Source: Bog-950 sp964615305
GTDB lineage: Bacteria > Bacteroidota > Bacteroidia > Chitinophagales > LD1
DNA: 64,000 nucleotides
Direction of reading: 5' to 3'
Assembly (NCBI GenBank): GCA_964615305.1
Contig: CAZTNA010000002.1
Location: forward strand, 393,832-457,831
Positions 1 to 9,172 of the stretch are shown here, one piece after another; the first letter of the stretch is position 1; the number at the start of each line of letters is the position of its first letter. Position numbers and translations under genes: made by a program. Under the pieces are notes generated by a model, which saw only the letters and a list, made by a program, of their open reading frames with translations, was not told where the DNA came from and made no database searches.

Positions 1-717
1 GTTGCTGTTGTCGGTCATTAAAATCCTTGTGAGTGCATCATCGTTACTCACAACATGTATTTCCACCTCACCATCGTTTTGAATTCTGACCTGTTCTGTG
101 TTATTTGTCAGGAAAACCATGTGAGCATCCTCTTGTTGTCGCAACTCTGCTACAGGTTCGCTGCCATAAATAGCATCATCATTTACACCTATTTTAAAGC
201 CGTCTGTGGCTGAAGGGCCGCAATCTACACTGGCTATTTGCACATACATTTTGTTGACATCATTCCATAAATGGAGTTGCGATTGAGGGTTGAAATTGCT
301 ACACCAACCCATACCTACATAACGGTTAGATCCGAGTAATTCCATAATGTGTAAGTTTCCAAGTATAAAATTGAAGTTAGTGGGGGTGCTAAAATTTGCG
401 TTTCCACCTGCATCTATGCCAAGCGTAAATCCGGTTGTGTTATTAGTATTGGTGAACATCTGAATAACCGAACTTGCACTATTTTTGTTTAAATGCAATA
501 ATTGACTTGGGCCTGTAGTTCCTATACCTACATTGCCGTATTCATCTATTCGCATTCGTTCTACATCATCTGTATGAATAGGAAACGGTTGTGTGTTTTT
601 TGTGCCTATGTATTCCCCTGATGTATTGTCACCATCCAAACTCCATTCCTGAGCTTTTGTCGTTTGTGCGTATAACAAAACAAGCAGCGAGAATAATGTG
701 TAAGAAATATTTTTCAT
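1..717 (-). CDS. VGIGT-repeat surface/tail-fibre-like protein, 3' end cut by window edge
   Basis: This reading frame starts with ATG at 717 on the minus strand and stays open for 239 codons to the window edge, so the C-terminus is missing. It opens with a signal peptide (MKNISYTLFSLLVLLYAQ, then TTKAQ). Around residues 50-70 it has the DVERMRIDEYGNVGIGTTGP motif followed by a LLHLNKN-type stretch. That motif is typical of exported beta-rich Bacteroidota proteins resembling phage tail-fibre or endosialidase-chaperone proteins. The rest is a low-complexity beta-type sequence rich in N, G and T with no catalytic motif. It lies 19 bp downstream of the beta-propeller gene on the same strand, so the two may be co-transcribed. 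A protein of the same general kind is at 58983-60308. Function is unknown; a role as a structural surface or adhesin-like protein is an inference. Confidence 0.75.
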   Translation of the reverse strand, partial: MKNISYTLFSLLVLLYAQTTKAQEWSLDGDNTSGEYIGTKNTQPFPIHTDDVERMRIDEYGNVGIGTTGPSQLLHLNKNSASSVIQMFTNTNNTTGFTLGIDAGGNANFSTPTNFNFILGNLHIMELLGSNRYVGMGWCSNFNPQSQLHLWNDVNKMYVQIASVDCGPSATDGFKIGVNDDAIYGSEPVAELRQQEDAHMVFLTNNTEQVRIQNDGEVEIHVVSNDDALTRILMTDNSN

Positions 718-736
718 AATGTATGGTTTTAGATTT

Positions 737-2212
737 TTAGAAAATAGATAGTTTACATGTTTTAAATTGATGCTTTGTTTTGGCAGTAAAAAAATAGATC
801 CCCGCTGGCAAACACGCTCTGTACAGCAGTAGTTTTTGGGCGTTCCAAACACTTTCCTGCTCTATTATCTGGGTGTTGCATTGACTGCCCGCTGCATCGG
901 TCAGCACATAATCCCATCCATCTCTTTTATCAATGTCGGAAATTTCAATTACTGTGTATTCAGAAAAAGGATTAGGGTAGGCAAAAATTCCTACCGCCTT
1001 GTTCCCGGGTGTAAAAATGTTTGTAGAGGTATCGCCATAGCATGGGTAAGCGGTAGTTCCTGTATAAAAGTAGCTTTCTACAGTATTCATTAAACTTCTG
1101 CTGCTGGCTTGTCCTCCGTTTAAAAAAATAGCATTAACTTGTACATGGCATAAAGTGTCTAAGTCATTGGGGTTGTTTATAACAGTTAAGTACTTACGAT
1201 GGGGGTTACTACCCGGTATAACGTATATTCTGCTATCACGCCCTATTTGCATCCGGCTAAAACTGTTGAAAATATTCAATACTTCTTTTCTCGAATTGAA
1301 AATATCTGTAGCAGAACCCGCCAGCAGATTATATTGTACTATCAAACCATTGTTGGTAGATATATATAGTTTTGAGTTGTCAGGTGAAAACGAAATACCA
1401 TTATCGCTTAAATCTTTCTGTAATTGAACCGGGTTACTGATGGCACCTGTTGATTTATCAAAATCAAACAAATAGGGAGAAACATCGCTTCCGCCAAACA
1501 CGATACACATTTTGTTCCCGTCAGGTGAAAACTTTATTGAGCCCGCCTGATAAGTGCTGTTCTCGTTTGCAACAGGCCCAATTTTTATGTATAATGGAGG
1601 CTGTACAATACCTGTGTCTGTAAGCAGATATACGAAAAAGCTGTCGCTTTCCCACCGGTGTCCTACAATCCATATATCCCTACCGTTGCAATTGTGTACA
1701 GCGGCTAATTTTGCCTCTGATTTGTATGTGGGTTGAAGTGTTTGGTTGCGTAGTATTGCTTCCCCTTTGCCGTTATTAAGGTTCATGTCGACAACAGTGT
1801 ATTTAAGTGTTACCTGTGCCGAGAAATAATATATGAGATTACTGCTTTTAGGCAAAGGTATGGCTAAATTACATGGAGATATACCTATCCAGGCCGAATC
1901 ACCTACCACTCCAGCATTTAAAAGTAAATTATCGGTTTGGTCGTACATGCTTTGATAGCCACCGAATAATTGCAAACTGCCATTAAGTGTAGATACCGTA
2001 GTAGCCCCATCTGCTATTCGGTTATTGCTTAAGTTTATTACTATGGGTGTCCCGTTGCTAAAATCCAACCCTGGTACATCGTTAGCGCCAAGAGTAGAGT
2101 ATGTTCCAAACCGCCAAATGTTTGCACGGTTGATGTCTAATGCAGGGTTGCGGGTTTGAGCACAGCAAAAATAACCTATAGATAAAAACAGAAAGAGTAA
2201 AAGAAGCCGCAT
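737..2212 (-). CDS. T9SS-exported beta-propeller-like protein
   Basis: The 491-residue product has an N-terminal signal peptide (MRLLLLFLFLSIGYFCCAQ). A long repetitive beta region follows, with blade-like segments such as IKFSPDGNKMCIVFGG and ISFSPDNSKLYISTNNG, which are typical of WD40/YVTN-like propellers. The last ~80 residues start at FAYPNPFSEY and end at GIYFFTAKTKHQFKTCKLSIF. They match a type A T9SS C-terminal sorting domain, so the protein should cross the outer membrane and be released or anchored at the surface. The ATG at 2212 is directly followed by the signal peptide. No enzyme motif is visible, so its ligand or role is unknown. It sits between the alpha-2-macroglobulin gene and the VGIGT-repeat gene on the same strand. 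Confidence 0.8.
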   Translation of the reverse strand: MRLLLLFLFLSIGYFCCAQTRNPALDINRANIWRFGTYSTLGANDVPGLDFSNGTPIVINLSNNRIADGATTVSTLNGSLQLFGGYQSMYDQTDNLLLNAGVVGDSAWIGISPCNLAIPLPKSSNLIYYFSAQVTLKYTVVDMNLNNGKGEAILRNQTLQPTYKSEAKLAAVHNCNGRDIWIVGHRWESDSFFVYLLTDTGIVQPPLYIKIGPVANENSTYQAGSIKFSPDGNKMCIVFGGSDVSPYLFDFDKSTGAISNPVQLQKDLSDNGISFSPDNSKLYISTNNGLIVQYNLLAGSATDIFNSRKEVLNIFNSFSRMQIGRDSRIYVIPGSNPHRKYLTVINNPNDLDTLCHVQVNAIFLNGGQASSRSLMNTVESYFYTGTTAYPCYGDTSTNIFTPGNKAVGIFAYPNPFSEYTVIEISDIDKRDGWDYVLTDAAGSQCNTQIIEQESVWNAQKLLLYRACLPAGIYFFTAKTKHQFKTCKLSIF

Positions 2213-2331
2213 AGTCAGGGGCGGTTTTTTTAATGCGTGTGTTAAAGATTAGTTTAAAAAATTAAATAACCTAAGAAAGGTTAGTGGGTCAAATGGCTAT
2301 TGGGATATCCGTTTAACCAGCTATCCTCAAC

Positions 2332-5300
2332 CTACTTCTCCCCCACCCTAACCACACCACCACCGTTGTAAGAATGATACTCGCCATTATACATAGCATC
2401 GGCCATTACAGGGCCCATTACATAGCTGCCCGTTGATACGGCACGCACAGCGTAGTAGTAAGTTTGTGCCGCGCTGCCAATACCTACGAACATATTTACG
2501 CGGTCGTCTCGCACATCCAAGTATTGCGGATAGCTTTCGTTCTTTATCCAATCCATACCGGCAATTTCTTTGGTGCGCGGGTTTTCAATTTCGAAACCTG
2601 CGGGCAGCATATCGGTAATTACAATGTTATCAATGTAGCGGCTGAAACTGTTTTCGAGCGTAATGCCTACCACTATCAAATCGTTTTGATTGAAGTTGTT
2701 GGATGTAATCTGTCTGCCGTAGCGGTCGTAGAATTTCTTCCGCACGCGCAGGTAGCTGTCTTCTTCTTTAAAAGTTCCGTCCTTACTAATGCCTTCACTT
2801 TGCCAGAAGTAATACAACTTGCCGGTGCCCTCTGTGGTTATCTCCACATTGCTTCCTCCTAGTTGTTTAGATGTAAGTTTTAGGGTGCTGCCATCGTTCT
2901 TCGCTATCTCTTTGCCGTTTACTTTTATCACAGCGTTTACATTGCTGCTATTTGCCACACGCGCAATTTTGCCGAGAGCAAGAAAACCGAAAGCACGTTC
3001 CTGTGTGCTGACGTAGCTGCGTGATTTCAATTGCTCGCTTACATGCTTTGCCATAGTGCCTATCTGCGCATTGCCGGGGTCAACTTCCAGAATGGCATTG
3101 AGAGCAATAGCTTCATCGCGCAAATCGCTGTAGAACGAACCACCTGTTTCTTTTGCAGCCACTTCGCCTACAAAACTTGTGGGGAGCATTTCTTTAAACT
3201 TGCTGCGGTCACCTGCAATAGCGTAAGCCGCGCTGAGCAGATAACGGCTGTCAAGTGCAAACAGGTTGGCGTTTTGCCTGTAGTAGTTCATGGTAGAAAT
3301 CTGCGGCTTGCCCGCCATTGACAACACATACAGTGAGTAGGCGACCTCCTTGGGTGCAATTTGTTTTTTCAAATTGCCGTTGTAGTAGTAGGGAATCAGT
3401 TCGCGGCTTTTCAGTTTATTGATGAGATACGAATAGATATTATCGAGCAAACTCTTATCCACCTCGAAACCGGCTTTGCTTGCTTCCTGCAAAAAGTGCG
3501 CAGCGTAAACGGTAGCCCACCAGTTCTCAGTGCCTTCGCTATCCCAAAGTGTAACCGCGCCTTTGTAAAGCTGTCGCATTTTTATTTTTCGAATAGCTTC
3601 CTGCACATTGTAGTTAGCATTTGCCTTAATGGTTTTATCGGCCTTCATTAAATCAGCCAAGTCGCTGAAATAAAGCTGTGGGAATGCCGCACTGATAGTT
3701 TGCTCCGTACAGCCATGCGGATAATTCACCAGTTTATACATCTGGTCAGCAAGTTCTACTGCGGGGTTTTTGCTTAGTATTAGTTGATAATCGGCAGTGG
3801 AAGCAATAAATTTATCAGCAGCAAAACTTATCGCCTTGGTACTACCCGCAGTAATAGAACCTGCATCAGTAATTTTTTGCAACGATGCAGCAGGGCGAAC
3901 TGTAATATCAGTTTCGTCCGTAAACTTTTCATTCAGCGCTTTTACTTCCACTGTAATTTTGCCTTCACCAATCTTGTTATCCGCCACCACTTGGAACACC
4001 GCTTTGCCTTCTGCGTTTGCAGTAAGTGTAACCTGCTGAGCGTTACTACCAACAATTTTCAGCGGGCCGCTTAGCTTAACAGTAGCCGTAGCAATGGTGT
4101 TGTTTTTCGTAGTATTTGAAATAGTAACAGGCATGGTAACGGTATCGCGCGGAGAAAGGAAACGCGGCAACGCGGCACTGATTACTACAGGGTCAGCAAC
4201 AGTCATACTTACTTCGCCACTACCAAAACTATTGCCGCGATACGCCACTACCATTAAGCGCAGTTGCCCGCTAAACTGCGGAATGTCAAAATCGAAACTT
4301 GCCTCACCGCTTCCGTTAGCATCGGTAATTCCGCTCCAGTACGAAACCAGTTTCACTCGCTTGTTTTGCAGAGGATTGGTGCGCTTACTCAAATCGAAAC
4401 CATCGCCACCTGTTGAAGAGATAATACCTTTCAGTTCGGGCAACAACAAAGGATATAAATCAAACGAATTTACTTCCAATGCCCGTTTAGCATAGAAGAA
4501 ACCGTAAGGGTCGGGAGTTTTGTAGCCCGTAATTTGCAGAATACCTTCGTCCACCACAGCTAAAGTTAATTTGCTATTAGGCGCTGCTTTTACTTTCACT
4601 TTCTGGTGAGTACGTGAACGCACATTCTTTTCAGCAAAAATCTGCACTGCAATTTTCCGCGCTGTTTCTTCTACCGATATGTTTTTGAAACCATGCGCTA
4701 CCGTCAGCGGCATATCGCTCTGCAGATGTGGCTTTATAAGCGTAGCGGTTACATACGCGTTCGGTAGAAACTCCGGCTTAATATCAAACGAAACAGAAGC
4801 CGAACGATTCTGCACAGTAACATAGCGGTGCTCTACCAGCTTATCGTTCTCGATAGTTACCAGCATTTTCCCGTTGAAAGGAGTTTTGAAAAGTACCTTA
4901 GCGCTTTCGCCTGTGGTGTAGCTTTTTTTGTCAAGCTCCATATCAATATTTCCTTCGTTGTTTACTTCAAAGTTTCCGCCACTGTTTCCCAAATTGCCAT
5001 AGCTATAGAAATTCTGAACCACAAAAGCATTTACACCCGGCTTGCCTACCCTTATTTCATACTGCCCCGGTGTGCGTGGCACAAAATTGAAAACAGTGTT
5101 CTCTCCGCTCACAGTTACTTCCTGGTCAATAATGGTTTTGTCTTCACGTTGGCTCTCATAACGGAAATATTCATAACTCTTGCTAAGCACCGTGCGGTAT
5201 TCGTGTTTTATAACCTGCACATGCGCTTTGGTGTTTACCGGTTTCTCTTCCTTGTTTAAAGCAATCAGCGGGAAGTTTACGGGCTGATTAAGCGCGCAGT

Positions 5301-7722
5301 AGTAGTACCCATCAGAGCCAATACCATAGAACACATCCTGCGTATAAATATCAACTGTGCTTTTTCTGTTCACAGGTCTGCCTGTTTCATCAAACACGGT
5401 AGTGAAGAAATCAGCTTGCAGCAGTCCGCGGTTGGTGTATTCGGCAGGTACGGTGAATTCTTGTTTTGCATTACCTTGCGCATCGGTTTTTCCTTCGCGC
5501 ACAATTTTGTCGTAGTACGTTTCGCGGTCTGCCAGCATAAAGTTGTAGCGATAATATTTCTCAGGTGAGAAATATTTTTCCTTTAACTGAATTTCCACTT
5601 CATAATTTCTATCGGCAGCCGGAGGCCCGAAAAAGTTCACAGCATTAATAGAAAGCGAAGTGCTTACGTCCGGCTTCAAAAACTTTTTATCGAGCGAAGT
5701 GGTTACCTTAATTCTGTCGGGCATAAACTCTTCAATCAAAACACTTTTAGACGCCAGAAGAATATCATTGGAAGTATAAACCTCCAAGGTGTATGAACCA
5801 GTTACTGCCGAAGGAGAAAGCTCAATCGTGGTTTCGAGCGAGCCCTCATCATTCAGCGTTTTCCTCATGGTCTTTAATTCTTTACCGTTCGGCAAAATGA
5901 ATTTCATCTTTAACGGAATTTCACCGGGAGTTTTCCATTTCCAGTCGCGGCTTACTACACTGAAGTTTATTTTTTCACCAGGTCGGTAGATGTCACGTTC
6001 TGCATAAACAAACGCATCAAGCCCTGTGCTGTTTTGCCTTTTGCCGCCTACATCGAACCGTGAAGTTTCTACATGCGTTGAACTAAAGGGCATGTAGTTG
6101 AAATCGTTTCCGTTGCGAGCGGTAATCATGGAGCTCTTAAACCCGCTGAAATCCTTCTTCTTTAAAGTTACTTCTGCTACACCATCGCTATTAGTGGTAG
6201 CAGTACCCACTATCTGATTGTTGTTTCCAACCACATTAATGATTACTCCACTGAGAGGTGTGGTGGTTTCAATAGAATTGGCAAACACATGCACCTTATC
6301 GTTGGTTTCCCTGGCTATCAAACCAATATCTGAAAGTGAAACAAACTTAGAGTCACTTAGCCAGTAATCTTCCAGTGATTGCACCTTGATGTGGTAGATG
6401 CCGCGCATGTCGCGCAGTTTATCTTCCACATTAAACTTAAACAGACGGCTGTTGCCGTAGCGCGGCAGATTTTTTGTTTCAATTTCCTTCTGATAAATAA
6501 TATCGCCCAGCACTGCTTCGCTGCTGTAGTATTCGCCATCACCTTCGTAATACTCGCCATAGCCGTAGTCATCTATGTAATAGCCGTATCGCTGCGCTGC
6601 CAACAAATTGTTTTCGTATATTTTTGAGATAATAACTTTGACCTTCTTAATTGAACTGATACGTATTTCAATATTTTTTTTGCCTTTTGCGTTGAGATAA
6701 ACTCCCTTGCTGTTGGCAAACGAAATCTGCGGCTCCAGTTTTCCGAAAGCAATGGTAGATGAATAATCATCTTTAAGCGTGCCACCTATTCTTCCTTTTA
6801 ATCCGTGAGCCAGTTGAAGCGTGTAGCTTCTCTCTACAGCAAAATCTTCAGAGGTTATTACCATGCCATCAGCGGTAATTTCTGTTTTGAAATTGACCTT
6901 AGGTTCAAAGCTGATATACTGCGAAAGGTTTTCCGCCACCGGTGACTGGCTCATGAAAACACGCACTGTTCCCTGAGTGCCGTCATGCTCGCTTTCTACA
7001 TTTTGAATAGCCACATTGAATGGAGAAGTAATTACAGCGGTAGCTTCTATAGTATGTGAAGTAGGATTATTGCCACGTTCGGGCAACAGACCTTTTTCAA
7101 TTTTGATTTTAGCGGTAATGTCTTTATCCTCCGCTTTAATACCCTGTAGTATGACAGAGATTTTAGAATCAATGCTAGGGGTTTGAATGTTGAAAGCAGT
7201 TTGTTTACCGTCTAAGTCAAGCGTCAATAAATCTTTCAACTTGGCTGGGTTCACTTTATAGTTGAAATACAAATCGAGTTGAGGGAAAGCGTTGGCTGCG
7301 TTGCCATCGTTTACATTCCACATGGCAAGCGCGGTCAGCAGCTGCAAGTAAGCGGTATGAAAAGAGATTTTTTCGTGCTTACCTAACGAATAGTTTTTGC
7401 TGAAGCGCAACACCTCATTGCTTACTTCTGCTTTGAATGAAGTAGCAGGAGGCAGTTCTCCTTCCGGAGAAAATATCAACTCGTTGGCATTCTCCCAGCG
7501 GAAACGACCTGCAATCAGAGGGGTAAATTTTATGTACTCTGTAGTATCCCATTTACCAAGCAGCGAATCGGGCGCTAGGTTTTTATCGAAGGTAAACGTG
7601 AGATTACCGAGCGAAGGCACTTCTTCCTTAGCGGTGGTTTCAATCAGATTTACTTTGTTTTTGTTGCAGGAAGCAAGCAGCGCAACCAGTGCGAGTGCAG
7701 TCAGGGTTTTTTTGAGAAACAT
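2332..7722 (-). CDS. Alpha-2-macroglobulin family lipoprotein with thioester motif
   Basis: The product is about 1796 residues, the size of bacterial alpha-2-macroglobulins, which trap proteases that breach the envelope. The open frame begins at a TTG at 7746, but the ATG at 7722 is chosen because it is followed at once by a lipoprotein signal with lipobox LLASC (lipidated Cys19). Bacterial macroglobulin features are present: N-terminal MG domains, the AERDIYRPGEKINFSVVSRD segment near the middle, and the thioester CTEQ in NYPHGCTEQT with Cys at about residue 1338. An alpha-helical thioester-domain region and a C-terminal receptor-binding-like domain follow. The Asn after the lipidated Cys is not an inner-membrane retention signal known to me for this phylum, so outer-membrane anchoring is likely. 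In Proteobacteria this family often sits beside penicillin-binding protein 1C; no such gene is present here. Confidence 0.92.
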   Translation of the reverse strand: MFLKKTLTALALVALLASCNKNKVNLIETTAKEEVPSLGNLTFTFDKNLAPDSLLGKWDTTEYIKFTPLIAGRFRWENANELIFSPEGELPPATSFKAEVSNEVLRFSKNYSLGKHEKISFHTAYLQLLTALAMWNVNDGNAANAFPQLDLYFNYKVNPAKLKDLLTLDLDGKQTAFNIQTPSIDSKISVILQGIKAEDKDITAKIKIEKGLLPERGNNPTSHTIEATAVITSPFNVAIQNVESEHDGTQGTVRVFMSQSPVAENLSQYISFEPKVNFKTEITADGMVITSEDFAVERSYTLQLAHGLKGRIGGTLKDDYSSTIAFGKLEPQISFANSKGVYLNAKGKKNIEIRISSIKKVKVIISKIYENNLLAAQRYGYYIDDYGYGEYYEGDGEYYSSEAVLGDIIYQKEIETKNLPRYGNSRLFKFNVEDKLRDMRGIYHIKVQSLEDYWLSDSKFVSLSDIGLIARETNDKVHVFANSIETTTPLSGVIINVVGNNNQIVGTATTNSDGVAEVTLKKKDFSGFKSSMITARNGNDFNYMPFSSTHVETSRFDVGGKRQNSTGLDAFVYAERDIYRPGEKINFSVVSRDWKWKTPGEIPLKMKFILPNGKELKTMRKTLNDEGSLETTIELSPSAVTGSYTLEVYTSNDILLASKSVLIEEFMPDRIKVTTSLDKKFLKPDVSTSLSINAVNFFGPPAADRNYEVEIQLKEKYFSPEKYYRYNFMLADRETYYDKIVREGKTDAQGNAKQEFTVPAEYTNRGLLQADFFTTVFDETGRPVNRKSTVDIYTQDVFYGIGSDGYYYCALNQPVNFPLIALNKEEKPVNTKAHVQVIKHEYRTVLSKSYEYFRYESQREDKTIIDQEVTVSGENTVFNFVPRTPGQYEIRVGKPGVNAFVVQNFYSYGNLGNSGGNFEVNNEGNIDMELDKKSYTTGESAKVLFKTPFNGKMLVTIENDKLVEHRYVTVQNRSASVSFDIKPEFLPNAYVTATLIKPHLQSDMPLTVAHGFKNISVEETARKIAVQIFAEKNVRSRTHQKVKVKAAPNSKLTLAVVDEGILQITGYKTPDPYGFFYAKRALEVNSFDLYPLLLPELKGIISSTGGDGFDLSKRTNPLQNKRVKLVSYWSGITDANGSGEASFDFDIPQFSGQLRLMVVAYRGNSFGSGEVSMTVADPVVISAALPRFLSPRDTVTMPVTISNTTKNNTIATATVKLSGPLKIVGSNAQQVTLTANAEGKAVFQVVADNKIGEGKITVEVKALNEKFTDETDITVRPAASLQKITDAGSITAGSTKAISFAADKFIASTADYQLILSKNPAVELADQMYKLVNYPHGCTEQTISAAFPQLYFSDLADLMKADKTIKANANYNVQEAIRKIKMRQLYKGAVTLWDSEGTENWWATVYAAHFLQEASKAGFEVDKSLLDNIYSYLINKLKSRELIPYYYNGNLKKQIAPKEVAYSLYVLSMAGKPQISTMNYYRQNANLFALDSRYLLSAAYAIAGDRSKFKEMLPTSFVGEVAAKETGGSFYSDLRDEAIALNAILEVDPGNAQIGTMAKHVSEQLKSRSYVSTQERAFGFLALGKIARVANSSNVNAVIKVNGKEIAKNDGSTLKLTSKQLGGSNVEITTEGTGKLYYFWQSEGISKDGTFKEEDSYLRVRKKFYDRYGRQITSNNFNQNDLIVVGITLENSFSRYIDNIVITDMLPAGFEIENPRTKEIAGMDWIKNESYPQYLDVRDDRVNMFVGIGSAAQTYYYAVRAVSTGSYVMGPVMADAMYNGEYHSYNGGGVVRVGEK

Positions 7723-7849
7723 GGTGAGGTGAGTTGGTTGAAACAAATTTCGTATACTAAACTACGCTTGCAGGCCGTATTTTATTGTGTGTTAAGAAAT
7801 ATTTTTTTTACACACAAAATAATCAATCAGGCTTATTGCCGGTAAACTT

Positions 7850-9169
7850 ATGAAACATATACTTTTACTCCTCTTATTCATTCTATGCGGGTTGGTAATG
7901 CGTAGCCAAAATAAGGCTTCTGAAAGGTGTGCTGCATTTGGCAAAGGAATGAACTTATCAAATTGGCTGGAAGCCGGTTGGCAGAGTGGTTGGCCAACAA
8001 GTACGGGCTACACTAAATCTGATTTGCTAAAAATGAAGGAAGCTGGAATACAATCTATACGGTTGCCCATTTGCTTTGCCCTCATTACAGATTCTATTTC
8101 GCCTTATACAATTGACACCAATCATGCATTGTTTACACGTATTGATTCCGTGCTGGCATGGGCCACTGAATTGAACTTAAACCTTATTATTGATAACCAC
8201 CACGAATGGAGTTTGCTTTCTAACAATTGGCGATACCAGATTCCCAGATTCGGACACATGTGGAGCTATGTTTCTGAGCGATATAAGAATACAGATCCTC
8301 GTTATGTTACTTTTGAGTTGCTGAATGAACCATCCGTAACATTCCCAATTGATTCGTTGAACATACTTTTTTATGCAGGTATAGATTCTATCCGCAAGCA
8401 TACTACAGCACACAGCATTATTGTTTCGCCAAACGGAGGCAGTGTAGGTTTGGCATTTAGTAATTACCAGCCGCTAACCGACACCAACTTAATTTACACC
8501 TGGCATTGTTATGATCCCTTAAACTTTACACACCAAGGTTTTGCTTGGGGACAATTATTCCCTTCAGGCACACCATTTCCTTCGACACCTACTACCTTTT
8601 ACGAACAATTTTTGTATGATGGAATTAATCGTGTAAACACCTGGCGAAACACTTATAATAAACCACTATTTCTTGGAGAACTTGGAGTAAGTGTGTATGC
8701 CGATGCCGAAAGCCGTTGCCGTTGGATGCAACTGATGGGTGCGAACCTTGACACCACACATATACCTTGGTTTTATTGGGACTGGCAGTGGGATTTCAGC
8801 ATATTTAACTCACAGATCATTTCTGCTGACAGTGTAATACCGTGCTTTCGGTCAGCACTGCATTTGTATGGCGATACGCTTACTTCTGTTACAAATATGT
8901 CTGATGAAATAGGTTTCAAGTTATTTCCGAACCCAGTTAACGGAGGTAGTGAATTGAAAATAGTATTGCCAGGTGTGGTGGTTGGCGAGGACGCCAACCA
9001 AGTACCGTTATATGAGTTAAAGATAACAGCAGTAACCGGCAAGGTTCTGATTAATGAAAGAGTAAGCGGTTCTACTTCTATTCCTATTCAACTACTGCGC
9101 GGAATTTATTTTGTGTATGTAAGCAACAGTCAAAATAGAAACTGTGTGAAGAAGTTGGTGGTAGAATAG
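7850..9169 (+). CDS. Secreted glycoside hydrolase family 5 (cellulase-like) with T9SS sorting domain
   Basis: The 439-residue protein begins with a signal peptide (MKHILLLLLFILCGLVMRSQ). Residues ~30-345 form a GH5-type TIM barrel: GKGMNLSNWLE at the start, NHHEW near 117-120, the acid/base Glu160 in FELLNEPS, and the nucleophile Glu277 in FLGELGVS. From ~357 (LFPNPVNG) to the end it has a type A T9SS sorting domain ending KKLVVE. It should therefore be exported by T9SS and hydrolyse a beta-1,4-linked glucan, mannan or similar; the substrate cannot be fixed by eye. It is transcribed away from the macroglobulin gene. Its stop lies 3 bp from the stop of the convergent carbamoyltransferase gene. 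Confidence 0.9.
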   Translation: MKHILLLLLFILCGLVMRSQNKASERCAAFGKGMNLSNWLEAGWQSGWPTSTGYTKSDLLKMKEAGIQSIRLPICFALITDSISPYTIDTNHALFTRIDSVLAWATELNLNLIIDNHHEWSLLSNNWRYQIPRFGHMWSYVSERYKNTDPRYVTFELLNEPSVTFPIDSLNILFYAGIDSIRKHTTAHSIIVSPNGGSVGLAFSNYQPLTDTNLIYTWHCYDPLNFTHQGFAWGQLFPSGTPFPSTPTTFYEQFLYDGINRVNTWRNTYNKPLFLGELGVSVYADAESRCRWMQLMGANLDTTHIPWFYWDWQWDFSIFNSQIISADSVIPCFRSALHLYGDTLTSVTNMSDEIGFKLFPNPVNGGSELKIVLPGVVVGEDANQVPLYELKITAVTGKVLINERVSGSTSIPIQLLRGIYFVYVSNSQNRNCVKKLVVE

Positions 9170-9172
9170 ACC

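Noticed and set aside
2433..6785. Many open frames on the opposite strand or in other frames of the macroglobulin gene
   Set aside because: They lack family motifs and sit inside a clearly coding, motif-rich 1796-residue frame; they are shadows of its codon pattern.
7723..7746. TTG at 7746 as start of the macroglobulin gene
   Set aside because: It adds eight residues before a textbook lipoprotein signal that starts at ATG 7722.
7785..7817. TTGTGTGT ... ACACACAA inverted repeat between the macroglobulin and GH5 genes
   Set aside because: The arms are simple GT/AC runs 17 nt apart in AT-rich DNA; neither operator nor terminator is convincing.
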